Source: Deltaproteobacteria bacterium (GTDB taxonomy: Bacteria > Myxococcota_A > Polyangia > Polyangiales > Ga0077539). Taken from it: 64,000 nucleotides of DNA. A model generated the notes under the pieces. That model searched no databases. It was not told the DNA's origin and saw nothing but the letters and a program-made list of their open reading frames with translations. Within the stretch, counting starts at the first letter, position 1. The number at the start of each line of letters is the position of its first letter. The stretch covers positions 115,021-179,020 of the forward strand of contig JACRDB010000085.1 of the NCBI GenBank assembly GCA_016218725.1. Reading direction: 5' to 3'. This document shows, in pieces, positions 56,196 through 64,000 of this stretch. The translations under genes and the position numbers were made by a program.

Positions 56196-56957
56196 ATGCT
56201 TGCTGCGACGTTCGAGAGCGCGTGCCGTATCCCGACGGAAAAGAAGCTCCGTCCCCACGAGGAGGCGATCACCAAGGCGCTGGTTCACCCGCAGACCCTG
56301 AAGCCGGAGGCGTACAAGAAGCTGCGCGCCGCGCTCGCGTTCAACGAGGACGCCATGCACGAGGCGCTCCTGTCCCTCCTGGAGGCGCTGCAGTGCGACC
56401 ACGTCAACTGTACGTGCGCCCTCCACAAGGCATCTGATGAGGTCCACCGCGCGGTTGCGACGGCGCACACCCACGAGTGCGAGGAGACGGGCCTCCTCGC
56501 GCGCACGTTCATCGCGTGGTGTCGGAACCACCGCCGTCTTGAGAGGCGCCGTGGCTGGCGGGAGCGGCTCGCCGCCCCCAGTTCGGACGACAACGACAGC
56601 GACGCGACGAAGGCTGAGGAGCCGACCGTGAAGACGGGCGAGATCTCGGACCTCTGCGTGCGTGTGATCGCGCCGATCGAGGCTGCGACCGACCGCCCGA
56701 AGTACCGCGAAGCGCTCCTCAAGCTGTTCGCGGTTTCGGAGAGCTCGCCGGCCCAGACGGACGCGTTCGTTACGATCAACGTCCGCGACGGGCGCGAGGT
56801 CGGGAACGCGGTCCCGGAATCGGTGCGGCGTGCTGCCAGTGTCGCGCGGAAGAAGATCGACGGATACCGCGCAGAGAACGGGCTTCACGACCGCGAGGAC
56901 TTTGATGTGGCGATGGAGGACGGCTCCCTCGACCGCGCCTACGCCATGAGTGCATAG
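56196..56957 (+). CDS. Hypothetical protein, element backbone (253 aa)
   Basis: Preceded by a strong ribosome site, GGAGGAG. The first half is helical with a Cys cluster (ALQCDHVNCTCALHKA) and a basic segment (AWCRNHRRLERRRGWRERL). The second half (ISDLCVRVIAPIEAATDRPK, VRRAASVARKKIDGYRAENG) is helical too. The plan vaguely recalls small sigma-factor-like proteins but the key patterns are lacking. Family not recognised. It heads the plus-strand module. Confidence 0.5.
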   Translation: MLAATFESACRIPTEKKLRPHEEAITKALVHPQTLKPEAYKKLRAALAFNEDAMHEALLSLLEALQCDHVNCTCALHKASDEVHRAVATAHTHECEETGLLARTFIAWCRNHRRLERRRGWRERLAAPSSDDNDSDATKAEEPTVKTGEISDLCVRVIAPIEAATDRPKYREALLKLFAVSESSPAQTDAFVTINVRDGREVGNAVPESVRRAASVARKKIDGYRAENGLHDREDFDVAMEDGSLDRAYAMSA

Positions 56958-57127
56958 CCCTCGTTCCTGACAGACGAATGGACCTGAGGTCGGCCCTGTC
57001 TCCGCAAGGAGGCGGGGCCGTTTGCATTTCTGGGCGTCGACCATCCCGGCAATCTGTTCCTCGATGTCACGAATCTCATTCGACAACGGCTCTATCTGCA
57101 GAAGCGCAAGGCGCTCAGGAGGATGAG

Positions 57128-58111
57128 ATGATGGATTCGACGTTTCAAGGGAAGGGCGAGAGCGGCGCGCCGCGTGTTGGCCGGCTCGGTGACAGTGGCG
57201 GCGGGCGGGGCGGTGGCCGCGTCCGCTCCCTCACGGCCGTGTCGCGTGCACTGCGCCTCGCGCTTGCTGTCGGCGCGATCGCCGAGGCCACGGGGAGCGC
57301 GGGCTGCAAGGACACCGATGCGACCGCTCTGCACCGGACGCTCACGAACCTCGGCGTTGAGGACGTGCCCGCGCGGCCGCCGCGGGTGTTCCGGATCGTC
57401 TGCGATCGGAGCGAGACCGCGCCTTGCGAGCACGGGCTCGTGATGCAGCTGATCTCGGAGGTCGCCCACGAGGCCTACCAGCGTCCCGGCTCCCGCATCG
57501 AGGTGCACCTGATGGGCGAGGTGGTCGCCGAAACTCGGCTCGTGGGCTCGGCGACGATCCCGCCCCGCGAGGACCGCGGCGAACGCGCGGCCCGCGCGGC
57601 CGAGGAGCGCTTCGTCCAGAGCATCCGCCCGGTGCTCTGCACGCCGCTCGGGGCGGCACTCGCATCGCCTCGCCCGCGGCGGAGCCCCATCGCCGAGTCC
57701 CTCGACAAGGTCGCGCTGGGGCCTACGCAGGGACTGCCCGTCGAGGTGATCGCGGTGACCGATCTTCGAGACACCTCCCTGGGAGACATGGAGTGTGGCC
57801 GCCTCCCGTCGGCGGTGGAGTTCCAGGCGCGCCTTCGGCGTCGTGGCCTGCTCGAACTCGGCACGTATGCGAACACGCGCGTGCACTTCGTGGTGGGGGA
57901 CCGCGGTCCCATCCCACGCCGCGACTGCCCCGTGACCATGGGGCGCGAGCGCGCGCTCATGCAGCTCTGGACCACGGCGCTCCGCACCGCGGGCGCTCGC
58001 GAGATCACGTTTCACACCGAGCTCCCTGACCTCACTCCGCTGCTCTCCGAGACCCCCGACGCCGGGGCGCCGAGCGCGACGACCACCTCCAACCGATCGA
58101 GGACGCGATGA
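57128..58111 (+). CDS. Putative secreted or lipid-anchored protein (327 aa)
   Basis: ATG 57128 gives MMDSTFQGKG. After a basic N terminus a hydrophobic stretch (ALRLALAVGAIAEATGSAGC) ends in a lipobox-like SAGC, so it may be a lipoprotein with an extended n-region. The mature part has strands and helices (RVFRIVCDRSE, VEVIAVTDLRDTSLGDMECG, NTRVHFVVGDRGPIPRRDCP) that resemble a von Willebrand-type fold in outline. Its end overlaps the next start (ATGA). Possibly part of an envelope-spanning element machine; not recognised. Confidence 0.5.
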   Translation: MMDSTFQGKGESGAPRVGRLGDSGGGRGGGRVRSLTAVSRALRLALAVGAIAEATGSAGCKDTDATALHRTLTNLGVEDVPARPPRVFRIVCDRSETAPCEHGLVMQLISEVAHEAYQRPGSRIEVHLMGEVVAETRLVGSATIPPREDRGERAARAAEERFVQSIRPVLCTPLGAALASPRPRRSPIAESLDKVALGPTQGLPVEVIAVTDLRDTSLGDMECGRLPSAVEFQARLRRRGLLELGTYANTRVHFVVGDRGPIPRRDCPVTMGRERALMQLWTTALRTAGAREITFHTELPDLTPLLSETPDAGAPSATTTSNRSRTR

Positions 58112-59070
58112 AGATCATCCGAAACACCTTCGCCATGCGCGAAGCCGAACGGCAGGCCCAACTGGGCGTCGACGGCAAGGACCGCTACGTCACCGAAGTT
58201 CTCGGGCTCCCGCCCGCCGAGGTGGAGAGGACCAGCTACGTGTATCGCAACGCCGTCCAGCAGGTCGGCGACACGGGCCGACTCGAGGAGCTGAGGGAGG
58301 ACCTTCGGCGAGGCCAGGACCTGCAGGCGATCGTCGGCTCCCCGTGGCCGTACACGCTCGGGCTCGTCGTCGTGTGGGGGCTCGAGGCGGCCGGCAGCCT
58401 GCTCATCCTGCGCGCGCTCGGCGTGCCGCCCGAGCACCGCCCCCTGCCGGCGCTGGCGCTGACGCTCGCGATGATCGGCCTCACCAAGGCCACGATCGCG
58501 GCGACCTCGGCGCCGCGACCCCTCATGGTGTCGGGGGCGCCGGGTGCGGACTCCGGCCCGGGAGCGCCTGGCGCGGCGTCCGCGGGCGCTGACCTCGATC
58601 CGAACCGTCCACTGCCTTCGCCCGCGGTTACCCCGTGGCGTCGGTACCTCCTGCCCATCGTGTACGGGTGCCTGGTCGCGGCTGTGGCCGCCTCGCGGGT
58701 CCTGGGTTCCGACGCGGCTGACGTGCCGGCCGCCGTCGCCTGGAGCGAGGCCGCGATCATGATCGCCGTGACCTGCGGCCCGGCCTTCGCCGCGATCTGG
58801 CTCGAGGGGAAGCGTGCGCCCGCGCTCGAACTCGCGCGCCGCATCGCGCTCATCCGTCGTCGGTTGCGCGTCGAAGAGCGGCGCATCCGGAAGGCCGAGC
58901 GGTTCCTGACGCGGCTCGACCGGGCGCAGGTCCGATGGGCCCAGGACAACGCCACCCTGCGCGCCCGGTTCTCGGTCGAGCACGAGCTCGCGACGGCGAT
59001 GGACCGTCTCGCCGCAGACGACGATGGCAACGACGCAGCCGAAGGGACCGCGCCCCCGAACGGGCGCTGA
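58108..59070 (+). CDS. Multi-span membrane protein (320 aa)
   Basis: About four hydrophobic segments are seen: PYTLGLVVVWGLEAAGSLLI, ALALTLAMIGLTKATIA, LLPIVYGCLVAAVAASRVLG and AAIMIAVTCGPAFAAIW. A Pro/Ala-rich loop lies in the middle and a long charged coiled coil (RIALIRRRLRVEERRIRKAE) follows the last segment. Translationally coupled with the genes either side (ATGA at the start; AAGGAG before the next ATG). A membrane component of the element's transfer or defence apparatus is possible. Confidence 0.55.
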   Translation: MKIIRNTFAMREAERQAQLGVDGKDRYVTEVLGLPPAEVERTSYVYRNAVQQVGDTGRLEELREDLRRGQDLQAIVGSPWPYTLGLVVVWGLEAAGSLLILRALGVPPEHRPLPALALTLAMIGLTKATIAATSAPRPLMVSGAPGADSGPGAPGAASAGADLDPNRPLPSPAVTPWRRYLLPIVYGCLVAAVAASRVLGSDAADVPAAVAWSEAAIMIAVTCGPAFAAIWLEGKRAPALELARRIALIRRRLRVEERRIRKAERFLTRLDRAQVRWAQDNATLRARFSVEHELATAMDRLAADDDGNDAAEGTAPPNGR

Positions 59071-59081
59071 AGGAGATCGCC

Positions 59082-60152
59082 ATGGCAAAGATTCCGGTCC
59101 GCTCCCGCTCCCGCAAGCGCCTCCTCCACAGCGGCGCCCACCGCGGGGCCCGCGAGAACCTCGCGGCGCTCACCAACTTCAACCAGACCTCCGTCGCCGC
59201 GGTGATCGACGCCGTGTACGTCGATCCCGCGCCGGGGCGCGCGGAGGAAACCGCCGAGCTCGCCCGGCGGGACGGCCTCATCGCCGACGCGATCGAGGCC
59301 CGCGCCGAGGACGTGCTCGCGGCCGAGGAGGTCGACGCGAACGTGTTCCACGTCGACAACGCGGTCGCGCTCGCGAATGGCCTTGCCGTGCTTGGCGAGC
59401 GCCGCCTGCCTTCGCTCGGCTACCTCATCCTCGTGCCCCCCGTGGGCCGGATGATGGGGCTCCGCCTCGTCCTCCCCCCGGGGGAGAACGAGCGCCGTGA
59501 CGAGGCGCGCGCGTTCTTCCGAGCGCTCGCGAAGGTCACGGCCCGCTCTGGTTCGCGCGAGGTGTTCGGCGAGAGCGCCCGCGGCTCGCACCAGCTCATG
59601 GAACCCTTCCTGCGTCGGTCCTTCGCGCGTCACACGCAGGACGAGCTCGCGCGCCTCACGTCGGGTGTGGTGCCCGAGCATGCGCCGATCGACGTCACCT
59701 ACGACGGCGAGACCTCGCTGCCGATGCTCATCGACGTGCGTGACACGTTTGGCGAGCCCGGCGCGGTGATCGAGGCGGTGGTGCGCAGGCCCGCCGTCCC
59801 GCTCCGCCGCGGCACCCGGTTCCTCGTGTCCGAGGTGACCAGCGGGGGCGTGCGCCTCCACGAGGTGAAGCGCCGGGAGGTGGACGGCCAGATCGAGAGC
59901 CGGGCGCTCGCGACCATCGACGAGGCGAGCGTGCTCGCGCGGCTGCGCGAGCCACCCGCCGTCGCCCTCATGCTCGCCGAGCGCCCCGAACTCGCCCGCG
60001 AGAACGCGCTCGACCTCCTGTTCGGGCCGCTCCTGCGCGGCCTCGCGCGGCGCGCGGCCGACGGCTCCGGCGGGAGCGGCGCGGCCCTCGCGCTCGAGAC
60101 GCTGCGCTCCGACACGTTCACGGCGACGTCGCCTGTCCTGACCTCGGACTGA
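59082..60152 (+). CDS. Hypothetical protein (356 aa)
   Basis: ATG 59082 follows AAGGAG. The N terminus is very basic (MAKIPVRSRSRKRLLHSGAH) and there is no membrane segment. The middle (DANVFHVDNAVALANGLAVL, YLILVPPVGRMMGLRLVLPP) and C-terminal helical part (VLARLREPPAVALMLAERPE) match no recognised family. The order between a membrane protein and the ATPase suggests a cytoplasmic part of the same machine. Confidence 0.5.
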   Translation: MAKIPVRSRSRKRLLHSGAHRGARENLAALTNFNQTSVAAVIDAVYVDPAPGRAEETAELARRDGLIADAIEARAEDVLAAEEVDANVFHVDNAVALANGLAVLGERRLPSLGYLILVPPVGRMMGLRLVLPPGENERRDEARAFFRALAKVTARSGSREVFGESARGSHQLMEPFLRRSFARHTQDELARLTSGVVPEHAPIDVTYDGETSLPMLIDVRDTFGEPGAVIEAVVRRPAVPLRRGTRFLVSEVTSGGVRLHEVKRREVDGQIESRALATIDEASVLARLREPPAVALMLAERPELARENALDLLFGPLLRGLARRAADGSGGSGAALALETLRSDTFTATSPVLTSD

Positions 60153-60283
60153 TCGCTCACACAGCACGCTTCGGCGGGGCGGGGGAACACCCCGCCGGAG
60201 CGCGCTGCCCTCTCACAACGCCCTCACGCTCCCGCGTTTCGAGTGCACGCCACCGTGCGCCCTGCGCGGATGGAGTCGCACCC

Positions 60284-60691
60284 ATGGAAGTCTTGGAGAA
60301 CCTCCTGCTCACACTCGTCTTTCTCGCCGTGGCCATCGGCTCGCTCGGGCGGATCTCCGGGTGGCCCGAGCTCGAAGCGTTCGGCAAGCGCGTGGCTGCG
60401 GCCATCATCGGCGCGCTGATCTGCCTGCCGTTGATCTGCCACGAGGTGAACGACGCCCGCGATGGCCTCACGTCACGCGTCTCCTGCGCCATGCCCAGGG
60501 TCGTGGTCGTCGGGCCTGGGCACCTCGCGGGCTTCGCCCTCATCGTCGCGGGGCACCTCGCGTTCGGGCTCTGGTGGCTGCGCCGCCGGGCGCGTGCCGA
60601 GGAGCGTCGCCGCCTCGTCCAGCAGCGTGAGGCGGACCGGCGCCGCGAGCGCGGGCGGCTGCCGCCCCGCGACATCGGGAGCGCGCCGTGA
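60284..60691 (+). CDS. Small membrane protein (135 aa)
   Basis: Three hydrophobic segments are seen (LENLLLTLVFLAVAIGSLG; VAAAIIGALICLPLI; LAGFALIVAGHLAFGLWWL), with a basic Arg-rich C-terminal tail (RRRARAEERRRLVQQREADR). The stop overlaps the ATPase start (GTGA). It is a good candidate for the membrane anchor of the ATPase, which has no membrane segment of its own. Confidence 0.6.
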   Translation: MEVLENLLLTLVFLAVAIGSLGRISGWPELEAFGKRVAAAIIGALICLPLICHEVNDARDGLTSRVSCAMPRVVVVGPGHLAGFALIVAGHLAFGLWWLRRRARAEERRRLVQQREADRRRERGRLPPRDIGSAP

Positions 60692-62397
60692 GCGGCCGCT
60701 TCCGGCGCTTCCTGCTCGGCGTGCCCCGTGACGAGGAGGTCCGGCGCGCGCGCGAGCAGATCGCGCGCGACCGGGACGCGCTCCTCGGCGACCTCGCGGC
60801 GGACGAGCAGGCGTTCGCCGCCGAGATGCGCCGCCGCGAACGTACGCCGCACGTGGTCGTCGGGGAGAGCCTCGACAAGGTGCCCTACCGCATCCCCCTC
60901 GCGCACCTCGCTACCGGGCGCGACGGCGAGGCCGCGCATGCTTTCTACAGCGGATCCACTGGCTCGGGGAAAACCATGCAAGCCGCGGCGCTCGTGGACT
61001 CGATCCTCGAGCGCCTCGTCGCCGGAGCTCCGGTCGCCGTCGTCGTCCTCGCGCTCCAGGGCAACTTCGCGGATCTCGTGCTGCGTGCGCTCGGGGCGCG
61101 ACTCGCACGCGCCCCCGCGGAGCGCCGCCGCGCCGTGCTCTCGCAGCTGCTCACCGCGCGGTTCTTCCGCGGGGCGACCTTGCCCGAGTGGAACATCCTC
61201 GCGGCGACGCCGCACGCGCCCCCGCTCGTGCAGGCCGGAACGATCGCCGAGGTGCTCGAGAACGCCCTCGGGGCGTCGCTCGGCGGGCGCCAGGAGACGG
61301 CGCTCACGATGCTCCTCGCGCTCGCGATCGAGCTCGCGCTTCCCATCAGTGTCCTGCGGCTCTGCCTGCACGAGCCCGACGTGCTCCAGGACCTCGCCCG
61401 CCGCTCGAAGGAGCCGCTCGTCACGTCGTACGTCCTGAACCGCTTCGCGCGGGAGTCGGCGGCGACGATCGACGGCCTCGGCTCGCGGATCGACCGCCTG
61501 CTCTCGCTCGACGCGGGCATTCGCGGCGCGCTCGCGGGCCCCGGCACGATCGACTTCGCCCGCCGCTTCGAGCCCGGCGCCGTGTCCGCGCTCGACCTCT
61601 CGGGCACGCCGCTCGGCGCCGAGGGGGCCCGGCTCGCGATCTCGGCGCTGCTCGTCCAGTCCCTCGCCTTCGCCGCGCTCTCCGCGGCGCGTGAGGTGCG
61701 CGGGCACACCCTCCTCTTCGTCGACGAGGCCCAGCTCGCGTTCACCCCGGCGACCGCGCGCACGCTCGCGACGCTCCTCACCACGGTGCGGCAGTTCGGC
61801 GTGGGACTCCACTTCATCAACCAGTCGCTCGTGCAGATCCCGCGCGACTTCGTCCACCTCCTCGCGACAAACATCAAGTGGCGCTTCCTCGGGCGCTCGG
61901 GGCGCGACGACGCCACGCTCTCGTCGGAGTTCCTGCCGCGGACCGGGCGGCTGCCGAAGCCCCCGTCGCCGTTCGGTCCGCCATCGGATCGCCTGGAGTT
62001 CCAGTCGCGCGCCGAGGAGACCGAGGCACGTATCGCCGCCGTGGGCACCATGCCAAGCCGGCACTTCCTCGTCACCGAGCGCGCGGCGCCCTTCGGCCCG
62101 CGCGAGGTCGTCGCCCGCGACTTCAACCCGCCCTCGTGGGATGCCCTTCCGGGGGACCTTCGCGAAGCGCTCGAACGGGGCGCCTCCGGGGTGCCGCGCA
62201 CCGAACTCATCGCGCGCGCTCGCCGAGCGGAGGCCGACGCCCTGGCCCGCTTCGCCGCGTCCCGCGAGGGAGACGACGTGGGCGAGGCCCCCGCGCGACC
62301 AGCCCGGCGCGGTCGCGCGAAGGGTTCGCTGCCGAAGACACCCGATGCGATCACACGCGCCGCGCGCTGGGGCCGGCGCGATGGAGACGACTCATGA
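60688..62397 (+). CDS. HerA/TraG-type ATPase, second copy (569 aa)
   Basis: GTG 60688 overlaps the previous stop. Motifs: AFYSGSTGSGKTMQAAALVD (Walker A), AVVVLALQGNFADLVLRAL (in place of the DPHGD block), HTLLFVDEAQLAFTPATART (Walker B, DEAQ) and FGVGLHFINQSLVQIPRDFV (sensor/Gln). The N terminus is charged (DEEVRRAREQIARDRDALLG) and soluble; the C-terminal 90 residues are Arg/Ala rich. The plan parallels the 38665 ATPase but the sequence is clearly different. Likely the second DNA pump of the element; a type IV secretion coupling role is possible. Confidence 0.7.
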   Translation: MSGRFRRFLLGVPRDEEVRRAREQIARDRDALLGDLAADEQAFAAEMRRRERTPHVVVGESLDKVPYRIPLAHLATGRDGEAAHAFYSGSTGSGKTMQAAALVDSILERLVAGAPVAVVVLALQGNFADLVLRALGARLARAPAERRRAVLSQLLTARFFRGATLPEWNILAATPHAPPLVQAGTIAEVLENALGASLGGRQETALTMLLALAIELALPISVLRLCLHEPDVLQDLARRSKEPLVTSYVLNRFARESAATIDGLGSRIDRLLSLDAGIRGALAGPGTIDFARRFEPGAVSALDLSGTPLGAEGARLAISALLVQSLAFAALSAAREVRGHTLLFVDEAQLAFTPATARTLATLLTTVRQFGVGLHFINQSLVQIPRDFVHLLATNIKWRFLGRSGRDDATLSSEFLPRTGRLPKPPSPFGPPSDRLEFQSRAEETEARIAAVGTMPSRHFLVTERAAPFGPREVVARDFNPPSWDALPGDLREALERGASGVPRTELIARARRAEADALARFAASREGDDVGEAPARPARRGRAKGSLPKTPDAITRAARWGRRDGDDS

Positions 62398-62711
62398 AAC
62401 GACTGCTCCTCCTCGTCCTCTACGCCGGCGCCGCCGGCGCGTACCTCACCCTCGGTTGGATTCCCGGCGTCGTGCTCGTCGCGATCGCCATCGTGGGCAC
62501 GCTGCGCTCCTTCGTCCTCACCGCCTACGAGCTCGCGCCCACGGTCCGCTGCGGGCGCGGCCACATCGCGCCCACCTACGGCCTCGTGCAGTGCAGCGCC
62601 TGCGGGTTCACGGGCGAAGGCTCGATCTGGCGCTGCTCGCACTGCGACGCCCGGTACGGCCACACGCCCTGCCCGACCTGCGGGCTCTCGATCCGAAACC
62701 CCTCGCATTGA
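62394..62711 (+). CDS. Membrane-anchored zinc-ribbon protein (105 aa)
   Basis: Two N-terminal hydrophobic segments (LLLLVLYAGAAGAYLTLGW and GVVLVAIAIVGTLRSFVL) are followed by a cytosolic double zinc ribbon: CGRGHIA, CSACGF, CSHCDARYGHTPCPTCG. Start ATG 62394 overlaps the ATPase stop (ATGA). Its stop shares bases with the next start (TGATG). A partner of the ATPase or of the replication-relaxation protein is plausible. Confidence 0.6.
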   Translation: MKRLLLLVLYAGAAGAYLTLGWIPGVVLVAIAIVGTLRSFVLTAYELAPTVRCGRGHIAPTYGLVQCSACGFTGEGSIWRCSHCDARYGHTPCPTCGLSIRNPSH

Positions 62712-63613
62712 TGGAGTCCGCCATGGAGACCGCCACCGAGAAGCGCACGCGCCGCCGTCGCACCGAGAAGCCTGCGCGACGCATCGGACGCCTCACCGAT
62801 CGCGACCTGGCCATCCTCGAGTTCGTGGGCCGCTGCCGCGCCGTGCAGACGACGATCCTCGCCGCGCTGTACTTCGGCGACCCCTCGACCTGCTCGCGGC
62901 GCCTCGCGCGCCTCGTGGGGGCAGGGATGCTCCGGTGTCACGTCGAGCACCTGAACGCGGCCAACTGGTACACGCTCAACGAACGTGCCGCGGAGATCCT
63001 CGTCGCCGAAGACGTCGCGGAGGAGTCGCTCTTCACCGGGCGCCTCCCGAGCGCGGAAACCCTTGAACACCTGGAGCGGCTGAATGAGTTCCGCGCGGCG
63101 CTCCTCCTCGAGTCGCGCGACGCTGCGCACGGGGTCACGCTCCGGACGTTTCTGGCCGACCACGACTTGCGGCGCCTCGCCGGGGCGCACACGCCCGACC
63201 TCGTGCCCGACGCCATCGTGCAGCTCGCGCAGGGAAATGCGCCCACGATTGGCCTCGCCGTCGAGATCGACCTCGCCCACTACAGCCCCCGCATCGTCGC
63301 CGAGCGGAAGGGGCGGGTGACGCTCGGGCTCGCGAAGGCCCACGCGCCGCTCTGGGGGCTCCCCGACGGGTGGCGCCCCCTCTTCCTCGCGCCCTCGGTC
63401 GCGCGCCTGCGGACGGTCGCCCGCGCACTCGTCGACGAGGGAGCCGGGGACCTCTGGTGGGGGACGACCTTCGAACTTATCGTCGAGCGCGGCCCCCTCG
63501 GCCCGGCCTACGCCTCCATGCGCGAGATCGCTGCCGCGCCGCGGGGCGAGCCCGTGCCCTTCACGCGGAGCGTCCTGCCGGCCACGAGCAGCGCGTCGAC
63601 TGCGACCGGATGA
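62711..63613 (+). CDS. Replication-relaxation-like protein, second copy (300 aa)
   Basis: ATG 62711 is used; ATG 62723 also fits. A winged helix (LTDRDLAILEFVGRCRAVQT, TILAALYFGDPSTCSRRLAR, LVGAGMLRCH) is followed by the nuclease-like half (LVPDAIVQLAQGNAPTIGLA, VEIDLAHYSPRIVAERKGRV, LWWGTTFELIVE), as in plasmid replication-relaxation proteins and the 37641 protein. Its place after the HerA-like ATPase mirrors the other backbone module. The module ends with a hairpin at 63685. Confidence 0.65.
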   Translation: MESAMETATEKRTRRRRTEKPARRIGRLTDRDLAILEFVGRCRAVQTTILAALYFGDPSTCSRRLARLVGAGMLRCHVEHLNAANWYTLNERAAEILVAEDVAEESLFTGRLPSAETLEHLERLNEFRAALLLESRDAAHGVTLRTFLADHDLRRLAGAHTPDLVPDAIVQLAQGNAPTIGLAVEIDLAHYSPRIVAERKGRVTLGLAKAHAPLWGLPDGWRPLFLAPSVARLRTVARALVDEGAGDLWWGTTFELIVERGPLGPAYASMREIAAAPRGEPVPFTRSVLPATSSASTATG

Positions 63614-64000
63614 GCCGGCCGGAGGGGAGCGCTACCGGCTCACGCCTCCGCGTGCCCTCACGGCCGCGAGGGTAAGCCCGGCGAGCCCGCCCTTCACCCC
63701 CGCCTTTCCCGCAAGGGCGGGCGAAGTGCGCGAAACCGCCCGGAATCCAGCGCGATCGGCGAACCCTACGAGACCTGTATGTGTGGGGATTGGGGTGGAC
63801 CGAGGGGACTCATGCAGCCTCGCGCGAAGACGCTCGACGAACGAGCAACGGTAAGGCTCCAGACGGCGCCGTGCGCTCACGCTGCCCGGCCCCGTCTGGA
63901 GCCAGAGGACGGGGAGCGGAGGGACCGCGGCGAGCGCGCGACGCCGTCGCGTCGCTCGCGCGCGTTCCCTCCGGGCGGTACGCGGCCGTGGGGCGCGGGG
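63614..64000. other. Non-coding end of the window
   Basis: No supported gene. GC-rich sequence with the hairpin listed separately. A minus-strand frame at 63632-63880 has no family pattern and is not called. Confidence 0.45.
63685..63722. terminator. Hairpin after the second backbone module
   Basis: GCCCGCCCTT pairs perfectly with AAGGGCGGGC over 10 bp around an 18-nt loop, 72 bp after the last stop codon. No T-run. Confidence 0.4.

Noticed and set aside
63632..63880. Minus-strand frame at the end of the window
   Set aside because: No recognisable pattern, overlaps the hairpin, and is in strongly GC-biased non-coding sequence.

Overview
The window is high-GC DNA (roughly 65-70%) with tightly packed, overlapping genes. 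A lipoprotein carrying seven RCC1-type repeats behind a Cys-rich, Ala/Asp/Pro-rich linker suggests a myxobacterium (Myxococcota, perhaps a Sandaracinus-like lineage). That assignment is an inference from style, not from a marker gene. No rRNA, complete tRNA or CRISPR array was seen. Almost everything here is accessory DNA: defence genes, recombinases and plasmid- or ICE-like genes.

Region 1 (1-5.3 kb, mostly minus strand): an IS1595-family insertion sequence with an exact 8-bp target duplication splits a small host gene. It is followed by small zinc-ribbon and DNA-binding proteins, a membrane-anchored HExxH metallopeptidase and a gene of unknown function.

Region 2 (5.3-30 kb, all minus strand, gaps of 0-250 bp, many ATGA/GTGA overlaps): one long defence operon, read from 30010 down to 5288. 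Its order is a UvrD helicase/Cas4-like nuclease fused to a BrxF-like P-loop domain, then BrxC, PglXI methyltransferase, a HamA-like nuclease and HamB-like helicase (Hachiman-like pair), BrxHII helicase, PglZ, BrxA, an unknown protein with a winged-helix-like end, and a four-gene ubiquitin-like conjugation cassette (Ubl, E2, JAB peptidase, E1). Without the inserts it keeps the BREX type 3 order brxF-brxC-pglXI-brxHII-pglZ-brxA. The BREX system is therefore built around a nested Hachiman-like pair and followed by a Bil-like ubiquitination cassette.

Region 3 (30-35.3 kb): a tyrosine recombinase flanked by two inverted copies of a lox/FRT-like palindromic core, the RCC1-repeat lipoprotein, then a phage-type integrase with its excisionase-like partner. 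A tRNA-3'-end-like sequence in the integrase tail is a candidate attachment site.

Region 4 (35.7-42.4 kb, plus strand): a mobile-element backbone with small winged-helix and unknown proteins, a replication-relaxation-like protein, a HerA/TraG-like DNA-pumping ATPase, a sigma-54 activator and a DUF932 protein.

Region 5 (42.4-56 kb): a second defence cargo zone, bounded on the left by the intact DUF932 gene and its hairpin and holding a broken copy of the DUF932 3' end plus a matching hairpin at 50.4-50.5 kb. On the plus strand are a helical protein, a PD-(D/E)XK protein and an 1801-residue sacsin/HSP90-type ATPase with a C-terminal DUF3883-like nuclease. On the minus strand is a four-gene operon: a 69-aa protein, a MazF/PemK-like protein, a 182-aa protein that repeats the 69-aa protein's N terminus, and a CHAT (caspase-like) protease. 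It is driven by a clear sigma-70 promoter.

Region 6 (56.2-63.6 kb, plus strand): a second backbone module with membrane proteins, another HerA/TraG-like ATPase and another replication-relaxation-like protein, ending at a strong hairpin.
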